Origin: Soonwooa sp032078105
GTDB taxonomy: Bacteria > Bacteroidota > Bacteroidia > Flavobacteriales > Weeksellaceae
NCBI GenBank assembly: GCA_046269235.1
Contig: JBJZOS010000007.1
Coordinates: 88,443 to 152,442, forward strand
Direction: 5' to 3'
DNA: 64,000 nt
The notes below the pieces were generated by a model. The model did not search any database and was not told the origin of the DNA. It saw only the letters and a program-made list of their open reading frames with translations. Of this stretch, positions 44,629 to 53,672 are shown piece by piece. Within the stretch, counting starts at the first letter, position 1. Every line of letters starts with the position of its first letter. The position numbers and the translations under genes are program-made.

Positions 44629-45735
44629 TTGAAATACTACATTATAGCAGGTGAAGCCTCCGGCGATTTGCACGCAAGCAACCTTATGAAAGCCTTGAAA
44701 GAAAAAGATCAAAACGCTGATTTCAGATTTTGGGGAGGTGATTTGATGGCGGGGCAAGGCGGACAAATGGTGAAACATTATCGCGATCTTGCTTTTATGG
44801 GATTTTTGGAAGTGGTTCAGAATTTAGGCACGATTCTCAAAAATATTAAATTTTGTAAAAAAGATATTGCGAGTTACAAACCCGATGTTTTGATTTTGGT
44901 CGATTATCCAGGTTTTAATCTCCGAATTGCAAAGTTTGCGAAGTCTTTAGGTATTCGCGTTGTCTATTATATTTCGCCTCAGCTTTGGGCGTGGAAAGAA
45001 GGTCGTGTCGAAACTATCAAAAAATATGTCGACGACATGATGGTTATTCTTCCATTTGAAAAGGATTTTTATCAAAAACATCAAGTGGATGCACATTTTG
45101 TTGGACATCCGTTGTTAGACGCAATTTCGGATCTACAACCAGTTGATGCAAAATTGTTTAAGTCTGAAAATGGACTCAATCAACAACCGATTATTGCATT
45201 ACTTCCTGGAAGTCGTGAGCAAGAAGTTGTCAAAATGTTGGAGTTAATGCTATCTGTTCGAACTTATTTTAAAGATTATCAATTTGTTATAGCTGGTGCG
45301 CCAAGCTTGCCAAAATCTTTTTACGAGCAATTTGTAGACGCAGATGTCCATTTTGTCTCTAACAAAACTTATGATTTGTTGCGGTGCTCGGAAGCGGCCT
45401 TGGTGACTTCTGGGACGGCGACTTTAGAAACGGCGCTACTCAATACGCCAGAAGTTGTGTGCTACAGAAGTAGTAAAATCTCTTATGAAATAGCAAAACG
45501 CCTCGTCAAACATATTAAATACATCTCTTTAGTCAATTTGATAATGGATCGCGAAGTTGTTACGGAGCTGATTCAAAATGATCTAAATACGACTAATTTG
45601 GTGAAAGAATTAAACAAAATATTAACCGGAAAAGAACGTGGTATTATGCTTTCTAATTATACCGAACTACGAAAAAAGCTTGGCGGGAAAGGCGCAAGTC
45701 AACATGCTGCAGATGTCATACTTAACATAAAATAA
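44629..45735 (+). CDS. lpxB: Lipid-A-disaccharide synthase
   Basis: 368 residues, GT19 family. Condenses UDP-2,3-diacylglucosamine with lipid X to form the lipid A disaccharide at the inner face of the cytoplasmic membrane. Signatures: IIAGEASGDLHASNLM, FWGGDLM, DVLILVDYPGFNLRIAKFAK, YYISPQLWAWKEGR and TSGTATLETALLNTPEV. The start codon is TTG (44629): the conserved protein begins KYYIIAGEASGD and no in-frame ATG occurs until residue 21, inside the Rossmann core. Intergenic space upstream is shared with the divergent DUF2480 gene. Confidence 0.94.
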   Translation: MKYYIIAGEASGDLHASNLMKALKEKDQNADFRFWGGDLMAGQGGQMVKHYRDLAFMGFLEVVQNLGTILKNIKFCKKDIASYKPDVLILVDYPGFNLRIAKFAKSLGIRVVYYISPQLWAWKEGRVETIKKYVDDMMVILPFEKDFYQKHQVDAHFVGHPLLDAISDLQPVDAKLFKSENGLNQQPIIALLPGSREQEVVKMLELMLSVRTYFKDYQFVIAGAPSLPKSFYEQFVDADVHFVSNKTYDLLRCSEAALVTSGTATLETALLNTPEVVCYRSSKISYEIAKRLVKHIKYISLVNLIMDREVVTELIQNDLNTTNLVKELNKILTGKERGIMLSNYTELRKKLGGKGASQHAADVILNIK

Positions 45736-45798
45736 TTTTTATTTTTACGACAAAAAAATCATTACTTTTAGTTTAAACAAAATCTAAAATAATGAATC

Positions 45799-47583
45799 AT
45801 GTCTCGCCAGCCACTTTTTGTAACGCTACTGGCATATTGTCTTGGGATTCTACTTCAAGATCGATTTCGTTTTGAGATTTGGTTCGGGCTTTTGTTTTTT
45901 ATAGTTTTTACAGTCATAATTCTTTTTTCTTTCATTATTAAAAAGGCATTTCTCGTTAAATTTCGAGATGTATTTTTAATTTTAAGTTTCTTTGGTTTCG
46001 GTTGTATCGTCCATTATTTCAACATTTCTGATTATCAAAAATTAGTTTTAAAAGGAAAACACGAAGCAATGTTTCAAGTTGAGAAAAAACTTAACTCCAA
46101 TGAAACGTACAGAAAGTATCAAGCCAAGATTTTTAAAATTGATCATCGAAATTCCTCCGTTTCAATCGTTTTACAAATCCCCAAAAGTACAAAAGACTTA
46201 GATTTTAAACATGTTTATCAATCTAATCTTTATTTTTCTGAATTAAAATCTCCTCGCTACAATTTTCAGTTTGATTATCCAAAATACCTTGAACGTCAAA
46301 AAGTTTCTAGTTTGGCTTTTTCTAACGAAAATATTCTACAAGCTTCAAAAAAACACCTTTCTTTTGCGGACGAAATCAAACAAAAACGTTTGGAAGTTTT
46401 GCAAAGGATTAGCACCTCGGAACTCAATTCGCGTCACAAAGAATTTTTGAAAGGAATCATCCTCGCCGACCGAACTGGGATGGACGACGTGACGGTTTCG
46501 GATTTTAACAAGTCTGGTTTGGTGCATCTGCTGGCGATTTCGGGCTCGCACATGTTAATTATTTTTTGGTTAATCCTAGTAATTTTCAAAACTGTTGTGC
46601 CTCTTAAATGGCGAAAGCTTACGATCTGTATTGCTTTAGTAACAATTTGGTGCTTTGCAATTTTTATTGACTACGGAAGTTCTGTTGTTAGATCATGCAT
46701 GATGATTAGCTTCTATTATGTGACAAAACTCTTGAGTCGCCCTGCTAATCTCGTTCATTCGATGGCGTTGTCGGCATTTGTTATTTTAATTTGGGATTCT
46801 CAACAGATTTTCGATGTCGGTTTTCAGTTAAGTTATGTTGCTGTTTTTGGGATATATTGGCTTAATCAACCGATTACAAAATGTTTTCCAAAGCGAAACA
46901 ATAAGTTCTACAAGCTTATAATTTCGATTTTTAGTCTGTCGCTGTCAGCGCAATTGGCCACTTTGCCGCTGGTTTTGTATTACTTCCATCAATATTCTTT
47001 GATGTCAATTATTGCGAACTTGTGCATCATTCCCTTTTCAGAAATCATCATTATTTTTTCTTTACTTATGGTAGTTTTGTTTGCTTTTAATGTAGAATTT
47101 GGTTGGCTAGATTTTATTTATGATTGGTTTACAAAGTATTTATTGAAAGCCATACATTGGTTTGCAGATTTTGATGTTTTATTTTTTAAAAACATTGGGT
47201 TTAATCTCGTCGAAATGGGTGCCGTTTTTATAATTCTGTATTATCTGCGTTATATTTTAGTTAAACAAAACCTGAAATACTTTATCAATTTTGGTTTCAG
47301 TGTTTTATTGTTTTTAGGAATAAGACTTGGTTTTAATTTTTACCACTTTCGAAAAGATGAAATTTTAGAAATCGCTTCTTTTAAAAATAAAACTCTTTTA
47401 ATAAAAGAAAAATCATGGGTTTTTGTATTGACAAAAGATGATGCTGATATGTCAAAAAGTGAAAAATTTATTATTGGTCCTTATTTGGCTTCATCACGAG
47501 CGACAAAATACCAATTAATAAAAGTGCCAAAAAACAATGTTGGAATCACATATCGCGGAAAATTTTACAAATTGAATGATTAA
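45799..47583 (+). CDS. ComEC/Rec2-family membrane protein
   Basis: 594 residues. An N-terminal pair of helices and an OB-like DUF4131 segment (about 1-190) are followed by the Competence domain (about 215-490) with ILADRTGMDDVTVSDFNKSG, LVHLLAISGSHMLI and about eight helices. The C-terminal metallo-beta-lactamase-like nuclease domain found in full ComEC is absent; only ~110 residues follow the last helix. This truncated layout is common in Bacteroidetes. ComEC is the inner-membrane channel for DNA uptake. No other competence gene is in the window. It follows lpxB by 63 bp. Confidence 0.9.
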   Translation: MSRQPLFVTLLAYCLGILLQDRFRFEIWFGLLFFIVFTVIILFSFIIKKAFLVKFRDVFLILSFFGFGCIVHYFNISDYQKLVLKGKHEAMFQVEKKLNSNETYRKYQAKIFKIDHRNSSVSIVLQIPKSTKDLDFKHVYQSNLYFSELKSPRYNFQFDYPKYLERQKVSSLAFSNENILQASKKHLSFADEIKQKRLEVLQRISTSELNSRHKEFLKGIILADRTGMDDVTVSDFNKSGLVHLLAISGSHMLIIFWLILVIFKTVVPLKWRKLTICIALVTIWCFAIFIDYGSSVVRSCMMISFYYVTKLLSRPANLVHSMALSAFVILIWDSQQIFDVGFQLSYVAVFGIYWLNQPITKCFPKRNNKFYKLIISIFSLSLSAQLATLPLVLYYFHQYSLMSIIANLCIIPFSEIIIIFSLLMVVLFAFNVEFGWLDFIYDWFTKYLLKAIHWFADFDVLFFKNIGFNLVEMGAVFIILYYLRYILVKQNLKYFINFGFSVLLFLGIRLGFNFYHFRKDEILEIASFKNKTLLIKEKSWVFVLTKDDADMSKSEKFIIGPYLASSRATKYQLIKVPKNNVGITYRGKFYKLND

Positions 47584-47659
47584 GCAAGTTAATTATTTAG
47601 AAAGATTATAAACTACTTAATTCTGACATATCTCACGATGCCTACTCTTAACATTTTTT

Positions 47660-47667
47660 TAACTTTG
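47660..47667 (+). promoter_or_regulatory. -7 box (TAACTTTG) of the sdh operon
   Basis: Perfect TAnnTTTG 27 nt before the sdhC ATG; no clear -33 TTG. Confidence 0.5.
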
Positions 47668-47694
47668 TGCGTATTCAAAAAATAAAATTAGATT

Positions 47695-48360
47695 ATGGCA
47701 GGATTTTCATCTTCGATAGGAAGAAAATATGCAATGGCACTATCGGCGTTTTTTTTGCTGGTTTTCTTGGTAATGCACCTTTTAACGAATATGCTATCTG
47801 TATTTAGTGTAAATGGTTTTAATCAAGCATCTTATTTTATGGGTTATAATCCATTCATTCAATATTTGATGCAGCCTATTTTGATTTTTGCGGTGTTTTT
47901 CCATTTTATTATGGGATTCATTTTAGAAGCAAAAAACAACAAGGCGAGACCTGTAAAGTATGACGTTAACGGCGCTGCTGCTAACTCTTCTTGGATGTCT
48001 AGAAATATGATTATTTCTGGATTGGTTATTTTAGCTTTCTTAGGGCTACACATGTATGATTTTTGGTTCCACGAGATCAATCACAAGTATATCCAAGGGA
48101 ATATTGATGATATTGGAACAGACAGATTCTGGATCGAATTGCATGAGAAATTCGCTGACCCACTTAAAGTTGTTATTTATGTAGTAGCTTTCATTTTGTT
48201 AGGTTTACACTTAGCTCACGGTTTCCAATCAGCATTCCAATCAGTTGGTGCAAGACATCCAAAGTATACACAATTTATTAAAGCTATCGGAACTTGGTAT
48301 TCTATCTTGATTCCAGCAGGCTTCATTATTATTGCCATTTATCATTTTGTAACTCAATAA
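47695..48360 (+). CDS. sdhC: Succinate dehydrogenase/fumarate reductase cytochrome b subunit
   Basis: 221 residues with five transmembrane helices (starting with SAFFLLVFLVMHLLTNMLSV) and His residues in helices 1, 2, 4 and 5 (H48-like, FHFIMGF, LGLHMYDFW, LGLHLAHGFQ) suited to two haems, as in the single-anchor (type B) succinate:quinone oxidoreductases. It anchors the complex and passes electrons to the quinone pool. First gene of sdhCAB; 13 bp before sdhA. Confidence 0.93.
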   Translation: MAGFSSSIGRKYAMALSAFFLLVFLVMHLLTNMLSVFSVNGFNQASYFMGYNPFIQYLMQPILIFAVFFHFIMGFILEAKNNKARPVKYDVNGAAANSSWMSRNMIISGLVILAFLGLHMYDFWFHEINHKYIQGNIDDIGTDRFWIELHEKFADPLKVVIYVVAFILLGLHLAHGFQSAFQSVGARHPKYTQFIKAIGTWYSILIPAGFIIIAIYHFVTQ

Positions 48361-48373
48361 TATCATAAAGAGA

Positions 48374-50386
48374 ATGAGTAATTTAGATTCTAAAATTCCA
48401 GCAGGTCCACTGAAGGACAAATGGAGTAATCATAAAGACCATATGAACCTTGTTGCGCCTAACAACCGTGATAAAATTGATATTATTGTTGTTGGTACAG
48501 GATTAGCAGGTGGCTCTGCTGCAGCGACTTTAGCTGAACAAGGTTATAACGTTAAAGCATTTTGTTATCAGGATTCTCCAAGAAGAGCGCACTCTATTGC
48601 AGCTCAAGGAGGTATTAACGCAGCTAAAAATTATCAAGGAGACGGGGATTCAACTTATAGATTGTTTTACGATACTATTAAAGGTGGAGATTACCGTGCA
48701 AGAGAGGCAAACGTTTATCGTTTAGCTGAAGTTTCAGCAAATATTATTGACCAATGTGTTGCTCAGGGGGTTCCTTTTGGGCGTGATTACGGCGGTCAGT
48801 TAGATAACCGTTCTTTCGGTGGAGTTCAGGTAAAAAGAACGTTCTACGCAAAAGGGCAAACGGGTCAACAGTTATTATTAGGGGCGTATTCTGCAATGAG
48901 CCGCCAAATTGGTAAAGGTAGAATTAAAATGTACAACCGTCACGAAATGCTAGATTTAGTAATCGTAGATGGTAAAGCAAGAGGAATTATCGCAAGAAAC
49001 CTTGTAACTGGTGAAATCGAAAGACATTCTGCTCACGCAGTGGTTATTGCTTCTGGAGGTTACGGAAATGTTTATTTCTTATCGACTAACGCGATGGGAT
49101 CTAACGTTTCTGCAGCTTGGAAAATTCATAAAAAAGGAGCGTATTTCGCAAACCCTTGTTATGTGCAGATTCACCCAACTTGTATTCCAGTTCACGGAAC
49201 GCAGCAGTCTAAATTAACTTTGATGTCAGAATCTCTTAGAAACTCAGGAAGAATCTGGGTTCCTAAAAATATTGAAGATTCGGTAGCAATTAGAGAAGGT
49301 AGAAAAAAAGCAAAAGATATCCCTGAAGCCGATAGAGATTACTATTTGGAAAGAAGATATCCAGCTTTCGGTAACTTGGTACCTAGAGACGTTGCTTCTA
49401 GAGCAGGTAAAGAAAGATGTGATGCTGGTTTCGGTATTGAAAATAACGATACTAAAGAAGGTGTATTCTTAGATTTCTCTACAGAAATTATGAAAAAAGG
49501 TAGAGAAGCTGCTATCGAAAAGCATATTCACAACCCTACAGAACAACAAATTTACGATCTTGGTAAAGCTTGGATTGAGGAGAAGTATGGTAACCTTTTC
49601 GTAATGTATGAGAAAATTACTGCTGACAATCCTTATGAAACGCCAATGAAGATTTATCCAGCGGTACACTATACAATGGGTGGTGTTTGGGTTGATTACA
49701 ACTTACAATCTACCATCCCCGGGTGTTTTGTAATCGGTGAAGCTAACTTCTCAGATCACGGCGCTAACAGACTTGGAGCTTCTGCATTAATGCAAGGTTT
49801 AGCAGACGGATATTTTGTATTGCCTTATACTATTGCAGATTACCTTTCTGCAGATATCAGAACTGGAGCTATTCCGACAGATTCTGCTGCATTCGATAGC
49901 GTAGAAAAAGATGTTAAAGATAGAATCGATTATTTATTGAATAATAATGGAACACACTCTGTTGATCATTTCCATAAAAAATTAGGACACATTATGTGGA
50001 ATAAAGTAGGTATGGGAAGAACGCCAGAAGGTCTTAGAGAAGCGATTAAGGAAATCGAAGAAGTAAGAAATGATTTCTGGAAGAACGTAAAAGTTCCTGG
50101 TTCTAACGATGAGATGAACCCAGAATTGGAAAAAGCACTTCGTGTGGCGGATTTCCTAGAGCTTGGTCAGTTAATGGCTATCGATGCGCTGAACAGAAAC
50201 GAATCTTGTGGAGGACACTTCCGTGAAGATCACTCTACGCCAGATGGAGAAGCAAAACGTGATGATGTTAACTATAAGTATGTTGCTGCTTGGCAATATG
50301 CGGGTCCAAACATTAACGACGAAATCCTGCATAAAGAAGATCTTGTGTACGAGAATATCGAAGTTAAAACAAGAAGTTACAAATAA
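48374..50386 (+). CDS. sdhA: Succinate dehydrogenase/fumarate reductase flavoprotein subunit
   Basis: 670 residues. FAD-binding Rossmann motif VVGTGLAGGSAAATLAEQGY (about 37-56), covalent-flavin His in RRAHSIAAQGGINAAKNYQG (about 72-91), substrate/capping domain with HPTCIPVHGTQQ, and RLGASALMQGLADGYF late FAD-binding block. It oxidises succinate to fumarate (or the reverse) on the cytoplasmic side of the membrane. Longer than enterobacterial SdhA and typical of the type B Bacteroidetes enzyme. Middle gene of the operon. Confidence 0.96.
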   Translation: MSNLDSKIPAGPLKDKWSNHKDHMNLVAPNNRDKIDIIVVGTGLAGGSAAATLAEQGYNVKAFCYQDSPRRAHSIAAQGGINAAKNYQGDGDSTYRLFYDTIKGGDYRAREANVYRLAEVSANIIDQCVAQGVPFGRDYGGQLDNRSFGGVQVKRTFYAKGQTGQQLLLGAYSAMSRQIGKGRIKMYNRHEMLDLVIVDGKARGIIARNLVTGEIERHSAHAVVIASGGYGNVYFLSTNAMGSNVSAAWKIHKKGAYFANPCYVQIHPTCIPVHGTQQSKLTLMSESLRNSGRIWVPKNIEDSVAIREGRKKAKDIPEADRDYYLERRYPAFGNLVPRDVASRAGKERCDAGFGIENNDTKEGVFLDFSTEIMKKGREAAIEKHIHNPTEQQIYDLGKAWIEEKYGNLFVMYEKITADNPYETPMKIYPAVHYTMGGVWVDYNLQSTIPGCFVIGEANFSDHGANRLGASALMQGLADGYFVLPYTIADYLSADIRTGAIPTDSAAFDSVEKDVKDRIDYLLNNNGTHSVDHFHKKLGHIMWNKVGMGRTPEGLREAIKEIEEVRNDFWKNVKVPGSNDEMNPELEKALRVADFLELGQLMAIDALNRNESCGGHFREDHSTPDGEAKRDDVNYKYVAAWQYAGPNINDEILHKEDLVYENIEVKTRSYK

Positions 50387-50410
50387 TCTCCAACCAATAA
50401 ATATATAATT

Positions 50411-51178
50411 ATGAGTGCAAAAAAAGGCTTAAATCTTACGCTGAAAATTTGGAGACAAAAAAATAATAAATCCAAAGGTCAATTTGAGACCTATAAAATA
50501 TCTGACGTTTCTACAGATTCTTCATTCTTAGAAATGTTAGACATTCTGAATGAAAACTTAATTAACGAAGGTAAAGAACCCATCGCTTTCGATCACGACT
50601 GTCGTGAAGGGATTTGCGGAATGTGTTCTCTATACATCAACGGTCGTGCGCACGGTCCAGATACAGGTATCACAACTTGTCAGTTACACATGCGTCACTT
50701 CAAAGATGGAGAAACTATCGTTATCGAACCTTGGAGAAGTGCAGCTTTCCCTGTCATCAAAGATTTAGTCGTGGATAGAAGTGCTTTCGACAGAGTAATG
50801 GCAGCAGGTGGTTTTATCTCTGTTAATACTTCTGGTAGAACGACTGATGCTAACACTATTTTGGTTCCAAAAGAAGATTCTGACAGAGCAATGGATGCTG
50901 CGGCTTGTATCGGATGTGGAGCTTGCGTGGCAACTTGTAAAAATGGTTCTGCAATGCTTTTCGTTGGAGCAAAAGTTTCTCAATACGCTTTATTACCGCA
51001 AGGTAAAGTAGAAGCTAAGAGAAGAGTTCTAAACATGGTAACGGCTATGGACGAAGAAGGTTTCGGAAACTGCTCTAACACGGGTGCTTGCGAAGTAGAA
51101 TGTCCTAAGGGAATTTCTCTAGAGAACATCGCAAGAATGAATAGAGAATACATGTCTGCTTTTGTTGATAAAGGATAA
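50411..51178 (+). CDS. sdhB: Succinate dehydrogenase/fumarate reductase iron-sulfur subunit
   Basis: 255 residues. N-terminal ferredoxin domain with CREGICGMCSLYINGRAHGP and a later C (TTCQLHM) for the [2Fe-2S] cluster; C-terminal domain with CIGCGACVATCKNG and CSNTGACEVECPKG for the [4Fe-4S] and [3Fe-4S]-type clusters. It transfers electrons from SdhA flavin to SdhC haems/quinone. Closes the operon, with a hairpin 24 bp downstream. Confidence 0.95.
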   Translation: MSAKKGLNLTLKIWRQKNNKSKGQFETYKISDVSTDSSFLEMLDILNENLINEGKEPIAFDHDCREGICGMCSLYINGRAHGPDTGITTCQLHMRHFKDGETIVIEPWRSAAFPVIKDLVVDRSAFDRVMAAGGFISVNTSGRTTDANTILVPKEDSDRAMDAAACIGCGACVATCKNGSAMLFVGAKVSQYALLPQGKVEAKRRVLNMVTAMDEEGFGNCSNTGACEVECPKGISLENIARMNREYMSAFVDKG

Positions 51179-51202
51179 TCACAACCGTAATATAGTACTA
51201 TA

Positions 51203-51230
51203 AACCACTTCTTAATGAAGTGGTTCTTTT
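51203..51230 (+). terminator. Terminator of the sdh operon
   Basis: AACCACTTC / GAAGTGGTT with loop TTAAT, followed by CTTTTG. Confidence 0.85.
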
Positions 51231-51435
51231 GTTCTTATAAGTCTTTTAGGCGTCGTAGAGTTAAAATTTACCTATTATTTATCTTAATTTATTTGATTTT
51301 ACCGAATATTTATGTTCTTAATACTATTTTAATCTTTAAAATAATCATTCAAACTATAATAATTTAGATATTTTTTTATTCTTAAAGTCTTTCTTCTATC
51401 TCAAACCTAATTAATTACATAATTCTTATTTTGGG

Positions 51436-51466
51436 TTGATTCATTTTAATGATTGCTGTATTATTG
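51436..51466 (+). promoter_or_regulatory. Candidate promoter of the choice-of-anchor J gene
   Basis: TTG (51436-51438), 20 nt spacer, TATTATTG (51459-51466; one mismatch to TAnnTTTG). ATG 27 nt later. Confidence 0.45.
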
Positions 51467-51493
51467 TCGTAAGCTAAATTAAAATAATATATT

Positions 51494-52807
51494 ATGAAGA
51501 AAACTCTACTATTAGGTTTTGGCCTTATAATGTTTCAACAAACGAATGCACAAACTATTTTGTCCGAAGGATTTGAAGGAGCTACTTTCCCACCAGTAGG
51601 TTGGACAACATTTATAGGAACCAATGGACTTGGCACCAAACAAAACTGGAAGTTAGAAACAACATTTGTAAACACAGGCAGTAAAGCTGCGTACGTACAA
51701 TACGAAAATGTTACTAATGGTAGCTTAGCCGAAGATTGGATGGTAACTAATTTAGTCGATCTTACCACAGCAACGGCTGCAGAATTATCATTTTATACAA
51801 GAAAACTCAATAATAACCAAACATCTAACCAAAGTACTTATTACATTAAAGTATCAACAACTTCGCAGACCGATCATGCAAGTTTTACAACTGTACAGAC
51901 TTGGACAGAACAGCAATTGGTGGGCGTATACAATCAATATGAAAAAAAGAGCGTAGATCTTAGTGCATTTGCAGGCCAAAAAGTTTATGTTGCTTTTGTA
52001 ATGACCAATGACAATGCCAATTCATGGTTTGTAGATGATGTTTTAATCACAAATCATTCAACAGAAGAGGTGGCGCAATTGCCTTACTCTTATGGTTTTG
52101 AATCTACAGATGGTTGGAAAATTGAAAACACTGGTAAAGGTAACAACTGGACGATTGAAGAAACGAACAGCATGTACAACGCATCAGAAGGGACGCAATA
52201 CGCCAGATATAGATATGATAGTGTTGAAAAAGCGAATGCATGGTACATTTCAAAAGCGCTTCATCTCACCAAAGATGAACCCATTAAAATTGAGTTCGAT
52301 TACAGAACAGGCGGTTTTGGAGGTATTGAAAAATTAAAAGTGGCTGTTGGCAAGCAGAAACAAGCAGCAGCGCTTACCGATATTGTTTGGGATAATAATG
52401 GCGAAACAGAATTAACTAATACCGGATGGCGCACAGCTACAGCAACCTTTACACCATCAGAAAGCGGTAATCATTTCGTTGGCTTCAATGCCTATTCGGA
52501 CGCTAACCAGATGTATTTGTTTATCGATAACATTAGATTTTCTAAAGAAACATTAGCGGTGGGTATGGCAAAAAAATCTAAATTGTCGTATTTCCCTAAT
52601 CCGATTAATCAACAATTGACAATTAAAAATAATGAGGAAATGCAGAAATTGTCTATCTATAGCTTAGATGGTTCATTGATTTCTGAAAAACCGATAAATG
52701 GTACTATCGCTAAAATTGATATGCCTAACATTAAGGCGGGCGTTTATTTAGGTGTCATAACGATGAAAGATGGTAGCAAAACCTCTATTAAATTAATTAA
52801 GAAATAA
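51494..52807 (+). CDS. Secreted choice-of-anchor J protein with T9SS sorting domain
   Basis: 437 residues. Signal peptide (about 1-19, TNAQ), then two jelly-roll, choice-of-anchor J/MAM-like domains: the first begins LSEGFEGATFPPVGWTTFI and ends with SWFVDDVLI (about 20-190); the second begins LPYSYGFESTDGWKIEN and ends MYLFIDNIRFS (about 198-345). The last ~75 residues (SYFPNPINQQLTIKN ... GVYLGVITMKDG ... KLIKK) are a type A sorting domain for type IX secretion. Likely a surface adhesin or carbohydrate-binding protein; no catalytic residues are evident. Confidence 0.9.
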   Translation: MKKTLLLGFGLIMFQQTNAQTILSEGFEGATFPPVGWTTFIGTNGLGTKQNWKLETTFVNTGSKAAYVQYENVTNGSLAEDWMVTNLVDLTTATAAELSFYTRKLNNNQTSNQSTYYIKVSTTSQTDHASFTTVQTWTEQQLVGVYNQYEKKSVDLSAFAGQKVYVAFVMTNDNANSWFVDDVLITNHSTEEVAQLPYSYGFESTDGWKIENTGKGNNWTIEETNSMYNASEGTQYARYRYDSVEKANAWYISKALHLTKDEPIKIEFDYRTGGFGGIEKLKVAVGKQKQAAALTDIVWDNNGETELTNTGWRTATATFTPSESGNHFVGFNAYSDANQMYLFIDNIRFSKETLAVGMAKKSKLSYFPNPINQQLTIKNNEEMQKLSIYSLDGSLISEKPINGTIAKIDMPNIKAGVYLGVITMKDGSKTSIKLIKK

Positions 52808-52830
52808 ATCGACTTTTATAATTGATATCA

Positions 52831-52863
52831 AAAGCCTATTCTACTTGTAGACTAGGCTTTTTT
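52831..52863 (+). terminator. Terminator after the T9SS cargo gene
   Basis: AAAGCCTA / TAGGCTTT stem with an inner CTAC/GTAG pairing, then T-run. Convergent with the SDR gene. Confidence 0.85.
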
Positions 52864-52890
52864 ATTTTTAAATAAACTATTTTTTAAGAA

Positions 52891-53625
52891 CTACGGAAGT
52901 TTTGAAACTAAAAATTCTGGCGACCATTTTAGGATAAGATGTATGATTTTCCATTTCCAGTTTGGGACAATCTTGAAGTTACTTCCCGCCTCTATAATGT
53001 ACTTCGCAACATACTGCGGTTGCATAATTAAGTTTTTATTCAAAGCTAAACCTTCGTTAATTTTCGTATTGATATAGCCGATTACCAGTGCATTTACTTT
53101 AATATTCCGTTGCGATAATTCTTGGCGCAATCCTGCAAGATATTGCGTAAAAGCAGATTTTGTACTGCCATAGACGAAATTAGATTTTCGACCACGCACG
53201 CCTGACAGCGACGACAAACCAATGATTCGTTGTAAGTTTTTATTGGTAAAATCAAATGCAATAATATTTAAAATTGAAACTGCGCCCGCATAATTAACTT
53301 TCATCATGCGAAAAGTGGAATCAAAATCATGGAAAGCTTTTTCATTTTGAACTAAAAAACCAGCCGCATATACAACAATCGTCGGTTTCTTTGGAAGTTG
53401 CTTATAAAACTCTTGATGCGATGAAAAATCTGCTGCATCGAAATACAACAACTGAATTTTAGTTGAATCCAAATTATTTTCACCAATAAATTTTTCAATA
53501 GAAGTCAAATCTCGTGAAGCCGCCATCACGTCAAAACCTTTTTGTAAATAAAGCTTCATCGCTTGTTTTGCGACATCAGAATTGGCTCCAAGGATAAGAA
53601 CAGATTTAGTGACTTGTGATTGCAT
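52891..53625 (-). CDS. SDR-family NAD(P)-dependent oxidoreductase
   Basis: 244 residues. The cofactor motif is the variant LILGANSDVAKQAM (about 10-23) in place of TGxxxGxG, followed by AAGF at about 86-90, catalytic Ser in LSSLSGVRG (about 139) and YGSTKSAF (Tyr-x3-Lys, about 151-158). GANSDVA resembles DprE2-type decaprenyl-phosphoryl-arabinose dehydrogenases, but assignment to that reaction would be speculative. It has a C-terminal hydrophobic/basic segment (PNWKWKIIHLILKWSPEFLV) that could touch the membrane. A -7 box ends 4 nt before the ATG. Confidence 0.84.
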   Translation of the reverse strand: MQSQVTKSVLILGANSDVAKQAMKLYLQKGFDVMAASRDLTSIEKFIGENNLDSTKIQLLYFDAADFSSHQEFYKQLPKKPTIVVYAAGFLVQNEKAFHDFDSTFRMMKVNYAGAVSILNIIAFDFTNKNLQRIIGLSSLSGVRGRKSNFVYGSTKSAFTQYLAGLRQELSQRNIKVNALVIGYINTKINEGLALNKNLIMQPQYVAKYIIEAGSNFKIVPNWKWKIIHLILKWSPEFLVSKLP

Positions 53626-53629
53626 TGCG

Positions 53630-53637
53630 CAAACTTA
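53630..53637 (-). promoter_or_regulatory. -7 box (TAAGTTTG) 4 nt before the SDR start
   Basis: Perfect minus-strand TAnnTTTG whose G is separated from the ATG by exactly 4 nt, predicting a leaderless or near-leaderless transcript. Confidence 0.5.
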
Positions 53638-53672
53638 ATCAATAAACCTGAACTTAGAAAACGAAAACCCAG

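Larger units (their letters stand above)
51179..51493 (+). other. 315-bp intergenic region between sdhB and the T9SS cargo gene
   Basis: Holds the sdh terminator (51203-51230) and the candidate promoter at 51436-51466. The remainder is very AT-rich with no coding remnant or repeat recognised. Confidence 0.6.
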
